Shown in pieces: positions 1-5,403 of a stretch of 5,442 nucleotides of DNA. The notes under the pieces are model-generated. The model made no database searches and had not been told where the DNA came from. It was given only the letters and a program-made list of their open reading frames with translations. Made by a program: the position numbers and the translations under genes. Within the stretch, counting starts at the first letter, position 1. Each line of letters opens with the position of its first letter. The stretch lies in contig QIHV01000025.1 in the NCBI GenBank assembly GCA_003229135.1, positions 1 to 5,442 on the forward strand, written 5' to 3'. Source of the DNA: Candidatus Kaiserbacteria bacterium (GTDB lineage Bacteria; Patescibacteriota; Minisyncoccia; Phycocordibacterales; Phycocordibacteraceae).

Positions 1-487
1 TGTCGAGAACCATAGTACCAACAGCTTCGTGTACCGGAAGCTTTGCACCGACAGCACCCGCCATTGGCTCCTCAATGATGTACACCTCTCTCGCACCAGC
101 AGTAAGCGCCGCATCGCGTACGGCGCGGCTTTGAACGTTAGTAACCCCGGTTGGCACACCGACAACAACGCGCGGTCCAAAAAATCTGGCACGACCTCCT
201 TGTGCTTTGTTAATTAGATACGCGAGTAATTCTTCTGTAACTTCAAAATCAGAAATAACACCGTGAGAAAGTGGACGTACTGCACGAATGTGTGGAGGTG
301 TCTTTCCCAACATAATTTTTGCAGCTTTTCCAACAGCAACCATCTGACCAGTTTTGTCATTAATTGCGACTACTGACGGTTCGTTAATAACTACGCCCCG
401 CCCGCGCACGTAAACTAAAGTATTTGCAGTACCTAAATCAATACCGATATCTCTTGAGAAAAATGAATTTTTAGAAATTTTTGCCAT
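1..487 (-). CDS. mreB: Rod shape-determining protein MreB, N-terminal part (gene runs off the left edge)
   Basis: MreB is the bacterial actin homologue. It forms membrane-associated filaments that organise peptidoglycan synthesis and maintain rod shape. The window encodes 162 residues of a protein usually about 335-350 long. Visible are the actin-fold phosphate-1 loop GIDLGTANTLVYV (residues 15-27, with D17, G19 and T20), an EPSVVA segment (36-41), GVPTGVTNVQSRAVRDAA (110-127), and the MreB-typical EEPMAGAVGAKLPV helix (139-152). The sequence is cut just as the phosphate-2 motif should begin (VLD, 160-162). The ATG at 487-485 lies 4 nt after the proS stop codon, so the two genes are almost certainly co-transcribed and probably translationally coupled. 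No clear Shine-Dalgarno precedes it: the only GAGG-like stretch (509-505) lies 17 nt upstream, too far for normal use. MreB identity is very secure; the rest of the gene is not visible. Confidence 0.97.
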   Translation of the reverse strand, partial: MAKISKNSFFSRDIGIDLGTANTLVYVRGRGVVINEPSVVAINDKTGQMVAVGKAAKIMLGKTPPHIRAVRPLSHGVISDFEVTEELLAYLINKAQGGRARFFGPRVVVGVPTGVTNVQSRAVRDAALTAGAREVYIIEEPMAGAVGAKLPVHEAVGTMVLD

Positions 488-491
488 AGTT

Positions 492-1739
492 TTACAGTGC
501 TAGTACCTCTGCACGAGTTTTCTTTTCCGTAGTACCGTCTGCACGGCTAACCACTTCAATATTTCCACTTGTGAGTGTATCTTTACCAACAATAACGCGC
601 CACGGAATACCGAGTAAATCACTATCGGCAAATTTTTCGCCCGCTCGCACATCGCGATTATCGTAGAGTACTTCAATACCTTTTTTAATCATATCTTCAT
701 AAAGTTTTTGTGCATACGTGCGTATATCCTCATCAACCCCAGCAAGAGCAAGTAAGTGCACCTTAAAGGGTGCCACCGCCTCCGGCCACACGATGCCTTT
801 TTCATCAGAGAGAACTTCAACCAAAGTCCCCATAATGCGCCCAGGACCAATACCATAGCTTCCCATAAAAACAGGTATATTTTTACCTTCCATATCTTTA
901 TATATCAGCCCAAGTGCATCGGAATATCGTGTACCGAGTGTAAAGATATTCCCAACTTCAACAGCCCGCTCTTTTCTAAGTACCTTTTTATCAATACCGG
1001 TAGTTGCGTAAACTTCCGGGTCATCATATACCTCTTTGTTTACTGCTATCCGTTTTTTATCATCTATATAAATAATATCCTCACCAGTCTCACAGATAGT
1101 CTGAAACTCGTGCGAATACTTACTAAATGAACCTCCAGAAGCAATGGTGCGGTATGTTTTTGTACCAATACCAACTTGTGCAAAAATCTTTTCATAAGCG
1201 AGTGACGCACGTTCATAGAATTCATTATGACTTGCGGCATCTGCTGAGAAAGAGTAGAGGTCTTTCATAATGAATTCACGCGTACGCATAATTCCAGACT
1301 TTGCTCGTGACTCATTACGAAATTTATTTTGGAACTGATAGATGTATTGCGGCAGATCTTTGTAAGAAGCAATCTGTTCTGTCATTAGTGCAGTAATTTC
1401 TTCTTCATGAGTATTACCAAGTCCGAGCTCCCCACCATTTTTTAATTTAGTTTTAAACCAAATATCAATATCCTTATCATCCCAACGACCGCTTTTTTTC
1501 CATATTTCAGGATCTTGCAGAGTTGTGAGCAGTACCTCTTCCCCACCAATGGTATTCATCTCTTTACGAATAATTTCAATTATATTATTCAACACACGCA
1601 GCCCAAGCGGCAGGTAGGAATATACACCTGCCATTTCTTTATGTATATAACCAGCACGAATAAGCAGCTTTGCATTCTTGGATTGCTCATCTGCAGGCGC
1701 CTCGCGCCGAGTCTTAGTAAAAAGAAATGATTGCTTCAT
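492..1739 (-). CDS. proS: Prolyl-tRNA synthetase, short form without the editing insertion
   Basis: This class II cytosolic synthetase attaches proline to tRNA(Pro). From the chosen start it has 415 residues: motif 1 (GVYSYLPLGLRVLNN, 38-52), the loop LGNTHEEEIT (107-116; TxE-type), motif 2 (FRNESRAKSGIMRTREF, 140-156, then MKDLYSF), motif 3 (GSYGIGPGRIMG, 293-304), and a C-terminal anticodon-binding domain (about 322-415) with VLYDNRDVRAGEKFADSDL at 357-375. Common bacterial ProRS is about 570 residues with an editing domain of roughly 180 between motifs 2 and 3. Here SHEF (209-212) and VEVGNIF (260-266) are only about 48 residues apart, so that domain is absent. I chose ATG 1739-1737 because MKQSFLF matches the usual family N-terminus. 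The longer frame from TTG 1775 would start on the promoter -35 and in the tail of the upstream terminator; ATG 1760 is possible but less likely. mreB follows after 4 nt. Confidence 0.96.
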   Translation of the reverse strand: MKQSFLFTKTRREAPADEQSKNAKLLIRAGYIHKEMAGVYSYLPLGLRVLNNIIEIIRKEMNTIGGEEVLLTTLQDPEIWKKSGRWDDKDIDIWFKTKLKNGGELGLGNTHEEEITALMTEQIASYKDLPQYIYQFQNKFRNESRAKSGIMRTREFIMKDLYSFSADAASHNEFYERASLAYEKIFAQVGIGTKTYRTIASGGSFSKYSHEFQTICETGEDIIYIDDKKRIAVNKEVYDDPEVYATTGIDKKVLRKERAVEVGNIFTLGTRYSDALGLIYKDMEGKNIPVFMGSYGIGPGRIMGTLVEVLSDEKGIVWPEAVAPFKVHLLALAGVDEDIRTYAQKLYEDMIKKGIEVLYDNRDVRAGEKFADSDLLGIPWRVIVGKDTLTSGNIEVVSRADGTTEKKTRAEVLAL

Positions 1740-1746
1740 AACCAAT

Positions 1747-1775
1747 AGTATACGAGCCATAGCAAAAAGACGCAA
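1747..1775 (-). promoter_or_regulatory. Sigma70-type promoter for proS-mreB, predicted to give a leaderless mRNA
   Basis: On the minus strand TTGCGT (1775-1770) and TATACT (1752-1747) are separated by exactly 17 bp. The -10 matches the consensus at 5 of 6 positions and the -35 at 4 of 6. Only 7 nt separate the -10 from the proS ATG at 1739, so transcription should begin at or within a base or two of the start codon. The -35 lies in the T-rich tail of the preceding terminator. The start site is inferred from spacing alone. Confidence 0.6.
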
Positions 1776-1806
1776 AACCCATCCATAGCCGTACTATGGA
1801 TGGGTT
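1764..1806 (-). terminator. Rho-independent terminator of the frr-rseP unit
   Basis: The arms 1776-1788 and 1794-1806 form a perfect 13-bp stem (AACCCATCCATAG against CTATGGATGGGTT) around a 5-nt loop. Read on the minus strand, the hairpin starts 17 nt after the rseP stop codon and is followed by an interrupted T-rich tail (TT, GCG, TCTTTTT) down to 1764. The stem is strong and correctly placed. The tail is broken by GCG, so termination may be partial, allowing some read-through into proS. Confidence 0.8.
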
Positions 1807-1823
1807 GTACATAAGACTGCTTC

Positions 1824-2933
1824 TCACCCAATAAGACGGTAAATATCATGTGCTGTAACCACTACCATAAGAATGATTATAAGCGCAAAACCAACCACAT
1901 TTATTGCTTGAGCAATACGTGGTTTGATTGAACGACGAGTAACCGCTTCAATAAGTACAAAAAATAATCGACCACCATCAAGTGCCGGAATTGGAATAAG
2001 ATTTATAATGGCGAGATTGATAGAAATGACGGCTACTAATGCAAAGAGGCTGCTCATACCGTGTGTGGCGGCGGCACCAACCGCTCCAGCAATACCAATC
2101 GGACCAGAAATTTGTGATAGATTTGCCGATAACGTCACGGCCCGTACAAGAAAGTGAGCAAGTCCTACCGCTGTCGCACGAGTTATCTCCCACGTAAGTA
2201 CAGTACCTGCAGAAATTGCCGCGGTAAGTGAAAGTGGCAATATGCCAATAGTTGAAATACCAATCCCGAGTGCATAGCGGCTCGGATCAGAAGGCACCAC
2301 ACCGTTTACAGGCGTAGCGGTTAGTGTGAGATTCTTATTATTGCGAATAATAGAAATACGCATTGGAGTACCAATATCTTCAGCAACAAATGTTATAAAA
2401 GTTTTTTGGTTGGCACCACTCCACGAGTGTGGCCCGTCTTGTGCGGTAGTGATTATATCCCCCGGCAAAAAGCCTGCGTGTGATGCGGGTGAGTTAGAGA
2501 GTACCTGCCCAACAACTAAAGAGACGTTATGTGCTTGGGAAACTTCCGCCGGAGTGAGCCCGCGAGGTGTACCTATAACAAGTGCACCTGTAATTAATAC
2601 CCAAGCAAGAATCATATTCATTGAAACGCCTGCGAAAAGTACTAATGCCTGTGAGAGCCGTGGTTTTGAAATGAATGCGCCGCGCGCCCTTGCTGTATGC
2701 TCTACTTTTGTTTTTCCAACATCATCTTCACCATAAATACGTACAAAACCGCCAAAAGGCAGTGCATTTATTGTGTATTCCGTCTCACCAAATTTTATAC
2801 CCCAAAGACGTGGCGGGTAGCCAAGACCGAACTCATCCACACGCATACCAACCATTTTTGCAACGAAAAAATGCCCCGCTTCATGTACGAGGATAAGAAT
2901 AATTAATACTACAATAAAGATTAGTACATCCAT
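1824..2933 (-). CDS. rseP: Site-2-type intramembrane zinc metalloprotease RseP/RasP (M50B family)
   Basis: RseP-family proteases cut substrates within the membrane, typically anti-sigma factors and signal-peptide remnants; the substrate here is unknown. The 369 residues show a first membrane segment (about 3-24) containing the zinc-binding HEAGH (17-21, catalytic E18), then a YTINALPFGGFVRIYGED stretch (53-70). A second membrane segment includes FAGVSMNMILAW (100-111). One PDZ domain follows (about 127-205, with SPASHAGFLPGDII at 148-161), then SGPIGIA (276-282), a membrane helix with NLIPIPALDGGR (311-322; D319 is the third zinc ligand), and a last hydrophobic helix (about 344-360). The length and single PDZ resemble Gram-positive RasP rather than E. 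coli RseP (about 450 residues, two PDZ domains). The ATG at 2933 lies 3 nt after the frr stop, indicating co-transcription and probable translational coupling. No convincing ribosome-binding site is seen. Confidence 0.96.
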   Translation of the reverse strand: MDVLIFIVVLIILILVHEAGHFFVAKMVGMRVDEFGLGYPPRLWGIKFGETEYTINALPFGGFVRIYGEDDVGKTKVEHTARARGAFISKPRLSQALVLFAGVSMNMILAWVLITGALVIGTPRGLTPAEVSQAHNVSLVVGQVLSNSPASHAGFLPGDIITTAQDGPHSWSGANQKTFITFVAEDIGTPMRISIIRNNKNLTLTATPVNGVVPSDPSRYALGIGISTIGILPLSLTAAISAGTVLTWEITRATAVGLAHFLVRAVTLSANLSQISGPIGIAGAVGAAATHGMSSLFALVAVISINLAIINLIPIPALDGGRLFFVLIEAVTRRSIKPRIAQAINVVGFALIIILMVVVTAHDIYRLIG

Positions 2934-2936
2934 TCT

Positions 2937-3488
2937 TTATTGTGTAATCTCTTCATATTTCTTCTCAGCCATTGCTTCAAGATGTTCAATACAGGTGTCA
3001 ATAATTTTCTGTACTTCTTCTTTGAGTCGAAACAGCTCATCTTTACCCATATCACCATTCTTTTCCGCAGCATCAAGTGTACGAATGGCATCGGTACGGT
3101 GAGTACGTACAGAAACTTTTGCTTGTTCAAGTTTTTCACCGGTAACCTTACTTAAAAGTATGCGACGCTCAGCGGTAAGGTCAGGAAACGTGGCACGAAC
3201 GCCCTGGTCATCAACCGATACCGATACACCCAAGTCTGCATCTATAATTGCTTTTTCAATTATTTTTACAAGTTCCTTATCCCACGCAACAATACGAAGC
3301 GTTCGTGTATCTTCTATAGATATTGAAGCAAGCTCACGGAGCGGTGTACGTGTACCGTATGCTTGTGGTTTTATACTATCAAGTATGGTTGGTATTGCAC
3401 GACCAATTCGGATGTTAGTAAGCTCGCGCGCAAAATGTTCTTCAGCTTCTTTAATGTTCGTAGTTAATACGGAAAAATCATATGCCAT
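2937..3488 (-). CDS. frr: Ribosome recycling factor
   Basis: With EF-G, RRF splits the post-termination ribosome so that its subunits can be reused. The 183 residues match the usual length of about 185. Domain I helix 1 is at about 8-30 (EHFARELTNIRIGRA, 17-31). Domain II covers about 31-104 and includes YGTRTPLRELASISIEDTRTL (44-64, in two adjoining parts) and IIDADLGVSV (81-90). The long helices of domain I follow: FPDLTAERR (101-109), VRTHRTDAIR (127-136, the arginine-rich region that contacts 23S rRNA) and a charged C-terminal helix (150-181). It starts at ATG 3488-3486, giving the common MAYDF-like N-terminus, with no Shine-Dalgarno upstream. It is the first gene of the frr-rseP unit. 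In many bacteria frr follows pyrH or tsf; here a GIY-YIG gene precedes it instead. The identification is secure. Confidence 0.97.
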   Translation of the reverse strand: MAYDFSVLTTNIKEAEEHFARELTNIRIGRAIPTILDSIKPQAYGTRTPLRELASISIEDTRTLRIVAWDKELVKIIEKAIIDADLGVSVSVDDQGVRATFPDLTAERRILLSKVTGEKLEQAKVSVRTHRTDAIRTLDAAEKNGDMGKDELFRLKEEVQKIIDTCIEHLEAMAEKKYEEITQ

Positions 3489-3499
3489 AAATATATGTA

Positions 3500-3526
3500 A
3501 GTATAATCATATTCGGTATTGTAACA
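3500..3526 (-). promoter_or_regulatory. Candidate promoter(s) for frr-rseP
   Basis: The 72-nt gap between the GIY-YIG gene and frr holds two possible -10 elements on the minus strand. One is an extended -10, TGTTACAAT (3526-3518), which would give a leader of about 20-25 nt. The other is TATACT (3505-3500), only 11 nt before the ATG, which would give a nearly leaderless message. Neither has a good -35 at 16-18 bp. A promoter is expected here because frr heads a unit, but the choice between the two is uncertain. Confidence 0.4.
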
Positions 3527-3560
3527 GACTCCGTGAAAATGGTCTTGCTGTGCGCCGTCA

Positions 3561-3815
3561 TCATAAAGCCGCCTGCGCAGCCAAATCTAATTTCTTTTTA
3601 TGTGAAAATTTTTTAATTATAGCTTCACATTTCTGTGCTTCGCTTCTATCTATATGTTTTTCAGTATAAATAATACGTTTTGCTTTTCTTGCTCTTGTAA
3701 AATGACTACCCGTACCGCGCTGATGTTGCGAGAATCTGCGCACAATGTCAGTAGTAATACCGGTGTAGATAGAGCCATCCTTACATTCTAGTAGATACAC
3801 AAAGTACACATACAC
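3561..3815 (-). CDS. Small GIY-YIG nuclease-domain protein (YhbQ/UPF0213-like)
   Basis: This 84-residue protein is essentially one GIY-YIG domain. The GIY element is VYL (6-8), in the context FVYLLECKDG (5-14). The YIG element is YTG (17-19), followed by ITTDIVRRF with the conserved arginine at 27 and H31. E64 (KCEAIIKKF, 62-70) sits where the family's metal-binding glutamate belongs. The C-terminus is basic and then Ala-rich. The catalytic residues look intact, so it could cut or bind DNA, but the role of YhbQ-like proteins is poorly known and I assign no pathway. The start is GTG 3815-3813: an in-frame TAG at 3821-3819 blocks any earlier start, and the nearby ATGs (3817, 3811) are out of frame. 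The gene is isolated by an upstream terminator, has no clear Shine-Dalgarno, and ends 72 nt before frr. No obvious terminator follows, so read-through into frr is possible. Confidence 0.9.
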   Translation of the reverse strand: MYVYFVYLLECKDGSIYTGITTDIVRRFSQHQRGTGSHFTRARKAKRIIYTEKHIDRSEAQKCEAIIKKFSHKKKLDLAAQAAL

Positions 3816-3824
3816 ATTCTACAT

Positions 3825-3830
3825 ATAATA
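3825..3830 (-). promoter_or_regulatory. Possible -10 element of the GIY-YIG gene
   Basis: TATTAT (minus strand) matches the -10 consensus at 5 of 6 positions and lies 9 nt before the GTG start, in the short gap after the helicase terminator. The predicted start site would leave only about 3 nt of leader. No convincing -35 is found at 16-18 bp (GTAATA or TGTAAT), and the region is AT-rich, so a chance match is quite possible. Confidence 0.3.
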
Positions 3831-3866
3831 CGCTGATAATTCCAATATATTACACATATCAGGATA

Positions 3867-3898
3867 TAAAAATACTCCTTATTTAAGGAGTATTTTTA
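3867..3898 (-). terminator. Rho-independent terminator of the helicase gene
   Basis: The arms 3867-3880 and 3885-3898 form a perfect 14-bp stem around a 4-nt loop. The G/C pairs cluster in the upper part (ACTCCTT against AAGGAGT), with an A-run on one side and a T-run on the other. On the minus strand it begins 23 nt after the helicase stop and ends in GTATTTTTA, a classic terminator. The A/T flanks are symmetrical, so it could act in both directions, although no plus-strand gene is seen that would need it. Confidence 0.9.
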
Positions 3899-3921
3899 GA
3901 TCTCTTTATCTGCCAGATTTG

Positions 3922-5151
3922 CTAGCCAATAAAGGTGAGTGCCTTACCACGCTTGTTGCTGCGTCCTGTACGACCTATACGATGTACGTAATCATCGTAA
4001 GTAGATGGAATATCATAATTAATTACATGAGATACGTTAGGAATATCAAGCCCCCGCGCCGCTACGTCTGTCGCAACCAAGACTTGTATCTGACTATCCT
4101 TAAATCGCTTTAAAGCACGTTGGCGCTGTACGTGACTTTTATTCCCATGAATTGACTCTGCTCTAACACCACGAACAACAAGTAAGTGTGAGAGCTTTTC
4201 TACTCCGTACTTTGTACGACCAAATACAAGTACTTTGTTAAACTCTTTTTCATTTAGTAAGTTATGAAGTACATCGAATTTTTCCTTTCCTTTGCCAATC
4301 CGAACAATATCTTGCTCTACATTTTTTGCAGTATCACTGACTTTAACAGAAATACGTATTGGGTCTTTTAGAAATTCGGAAATAAGTGCCTCAACCTCTC
4401 GTGAGATTGTCGCCGAAAAGAAAAGTGTATGATGTTTTTGTGGCATACCACTTACCACTTGTCGGATGTCATGTATGAAACCCATGTCAAGCATTCGGTC
4501 CGCTTCATCAAGTACGAGCGTTGAGAACTGTGTAAGGTTTATATTTCTGCGCTCTATTAAGTCCTTCAAACGCCCCGGAGTTCCGATAATAAAATTATTT
4601 TTGTAACGAAGCGCTTTAATTTGTTGTCTAATTGGCGCACCACCAACGACACAAACGGAGAATATGTGCATACCTTTTGCAAAACCTTTAAGCTCTCCAT
4701 CAATCTGAAGCGCAAGCTCACGTGTTGGAGCTATGATAAGCACTTGTTCGTTTGGATTTTTAAGTACTTTATCAATAAGAGGAATAAGGAAGGCTGCCGT
4801 TTTACCAGTACCGGTATTGGCGACACCAACGACATCCTTACCTTGCAGTACATACGGTATGATACGGTCTTGAATCGGTGTCGGCTCTTTGTATTGTTTT
4901 GTAACAAGGTTCGCTGCAAGCGTCGGAGAAACTGCAAAATCTGAGAATTTATGCTCTGGCACAAACGGTTTTACGTCCTCAATCGGTTCCGCTTTACGTA
5001 TAAATTTTGAAGGATCAATATACTGACCTCCTGTAGACTTTTTTGTATTTTTTGTATGACGAAAATTCCCCCTGCTACCTGAGTTTTTGGAATTACCACG
5101 AAACGTGCGCTGCGACTGCGGTCGCTTATTTGAAAAGCTTCTTTGATACAT
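3922..5151 (-). CDS. DEAD-box ATP-dependent RNA helicase (RhlE/CsdA type)
   Basis: DEAD-box proteins use ATP to unwind short RNA duplexes, with roles in ribosome assembly, mRNA decay and cold adaptation. All core motifs are present in 409 residues: upstream aromatic F69, Q motif YKEPTPIQ (87-94), motif I ANTGTGKT (111-118), Ia PTRELAL (142-148), GG (170-171), Ib TPGR (191-194), II DEAD (215-218), III SAT (246-248), IV VLVFGRTK (307-314), V ATDVAARGLDI (360-370) and VI HRIGRTGR (390-397). The first 60 or so residues are a basic, Ser/Asn/Gly/Arg-rich disordered tail, a likely RNA-binding extension. The protein ends only 12 residues after motif VI (GKALTFIG), lacking the basic C-terminal tail common in RhlE. 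It starts at ATG 5151-5149, the first Met of this frame, without a Shine-Dalgarno. It is a single-gene unit with its own strong promoter, a repeat-bearing leader and a terminator. The family is certain; rhlE versus deaD/csdA is not, so no symbol is given. Confidence 0.95.
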   Translation of the reverse strand: MYQRSFSNKRPQSQRTFRGNSKNSGSRGNFRHTKNTKKSTGGQYIDPSKFIRKAEPIEDVKPFVPEHKFSDFAVSPTLAANLVTKQYKEPTPIQDRIIPYVLQGKDVVGVANTGTGKTAAFLIPLIDKVLKNPNEQVLIIAPTRELALQIDGELKGFAKGMHIFSVCVVGGAPIRQQIKALRYKNNFIIGTPGRLKDLIERRNINLTQFSTLVLDEADRMLDMGFIHDIRQVVSGMPQKHHTLFFSATISREVEALISEFLKDPIRISVKVSDTAKNVEQDIVRIGKGKEKFDVLHNLLNEKEFNKVLVFGRTKYGVEKLSHLLVVRGVRAESIHGNKSHVQRQRALKRFKDSQIQVLVATDVAARGLDIPNVSHVINYDIPSTYDDYVHRIGRTGRSNKRGKALTFIG

Positions 5152-5188
5152 AAGTATTTTGTTGTAAGTGTTCCCATCTCTCGAGAAA

Positions 5189-5211
5189 TCTCGAGATTCA
5201 TTGAGAACTGA
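5189..5211. repeat. Direct repeat copy 1 in the helicase leader
   Basis: On the plus strand this copy begins TCTCGAGATTCATTGAGA (5189-5206), then A, then CTGA. It matches copy 2 (5236-5258) at 22 of 23 positions, and the two copies start 47 bp apart. It overlaps a perfect 12-bp palindrome, AATCTCGAGATT (5187-5198), and adjoins another TCTCGAGA (5179-5186). On the minus strand it contains an ATG followed by AATCTCGAG. Confidence 0.9.
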
Positions 5212-5248
5212 TAATAGCCATTGTGGCCGCTCTTGTCTCGAGATTCAT
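5198..5248 (-). other. Possible upstream mini-ORF (16 codons) in the helicase leader
   Basis: The ATG in repeat copy 2 opens a 16-codon frame (MNLETRAATMAIISSQ). Its TGA stop overlaps the ATG in repeat copy 1 in the form ATGA (5201-5198). That second ATG opens a frame that runs over the helicase start out of phase, down to 4971. Neither ATG has a Shine-Dalgarno, and nothing shows these frames are translated. The layout could occur by chance once the repeat was duplicated. Confidence 0.15.
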
Positions 5249-5258
5249 TGAGAGCTGA
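5236..5258. repeat. Direct repeat copy 2 in the helicase leader
   Basis: The plus strand reads TCTCGAGATTCATTGAGA (5236-5253), then G, then CTGA, differing from copy 1 at one position. In the minus-strand transcript this is the first copy met by the ribosome. It is flanked by GCTCTT and AAGAGC, which can close it into a stem-loop with its ATG in the loop. Confidence 0.9.
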
Positions 5259-5293
5259 AGAGCCTTACAAACCGTGAGAATTGAGTTAATCTG

Positions 5294-5322
5294 ACTATAT
5301 ACTATGTACACACCTTTGTCAA
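5294..5322 (-). promoter_or_regulatory. Strong sigma70-like promoter of the helicase gene
   Basis: On the minus strand a perfect -35, TTGACA (5322-5317), is separated by 17 bp from TATAGT (5299-5294; 5 of 6 matches to the -10 consensus). It is the best promoter match found in the window and points at the helicase, with a predicted start near 5287. An overlapping TAGTAT a few bases upstream is a weaker alternative for the -10. Confidence 0.75.
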
Positions 5323-5365
5323 TACATACTAGTCCACCATATCTGGAACTCTTTAGCAAAGACAA

Positions 5366-5390
5366 AGTGTTTAAGTTAAACTTGAACACT
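5366..5390. terminator. 25-bp near-perfect dyad: terminator of an upstream gene or an operator
   Basis: The plus-strand arms AGTGTTTAAGTT (5366-5377) and AACTTGAACACT (5379-5390) are inverted copies around a single A, with 11 of 12 positions paired (exception 5372/5384). As minus-strand RNA it would fold with a small T/A-rich loop and be followed by TTGTCTTTG, so it could be a weak terminator for a gene entering from the right. The possible stop codon at 5406-5404 lies 13 nt before it. It also lies 43 bp upstream of the helicase -35, where an activator or repressor could bind. The stem is AT-rich and lacks a G/C core, so I cannot decide between the two. Confidence 0.4.
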
Positions 5391-5403
5391 CTACCGCACC
5401 AAC

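Larger units (their letters stand above)
5152..5288 (-). promoter_or_regulatory. Long structured 5' leader of the helicase mRNA
   Basis: From the predicted start site (about 5287) to the helicase ATG there is a leader of about 135 nt, much longer than any other in the window. It carries two direct-repeat copies and can fold. GCTCTT (5263-5258) pairs with AAGAGC (5234-5229), enclosing an inner TCTC/GAGA stem (5253-5250 with 5239-5236). Nearer the gene, two TCTCGAGA palindromes (5196-5189 and 5186-5179) lie 2 nt apart and can pair with each other. Two ATGs in the repeats open overlapping short frames. Long leaders are known for some bacterial DEAD-box genes such as E. coli deaD; a regulatory role here is inference. 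Confidence 0.4.

Noticed and set aside
756..1130. 124-codon plus-strand open frame inside proS
   Set aside because: It is antisense to the conserved motif 3 and C-terminal region of ProRS, shows no family motif and has no promoter; it is a shadow frame.
1740..1775. Longer N-terminus of ProRS starting at TTG 1775 or ATG 1760
   Set aside because: The extra 7-12 residues are hydrophobic and not family-like, and these starts fall on or inside the predicted promoter. Met at 1739 gives the normal ProRS start.
2326..2736. 136-codon plus-strand open frame inside rseP
   Set aside because: It is antisense to the PDZ region of a clearly conserved protease gene and resembles no known protein; it is a shadow frame.
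3160..3669. 169-codon plus-strand open frame spanning frr and the GIY-YIG gene
   Set aside because: It runs antisense across two genes with solid family signatures and through their intergenic promoter region; no ribosome-binding site or motif supports it.
3561..3815. GIY-YIG protein as a homing endonuclease or mobile-element gene
   Set aside because: The protein is only the bare domain, with no DNA-binding extension, intron or intein context or repeats. It fits the stand-alone YhbQ-like family found on ordinary chromosomes.
5177..5258. CRISPR array or insertion-sequence ends suggested by the direct repeats
   Set aside because: There are only two copies (plus a partial palindrome), just one spacer-like interval of about 24 bp, no cas or transposase gene and no flanking target duplication.
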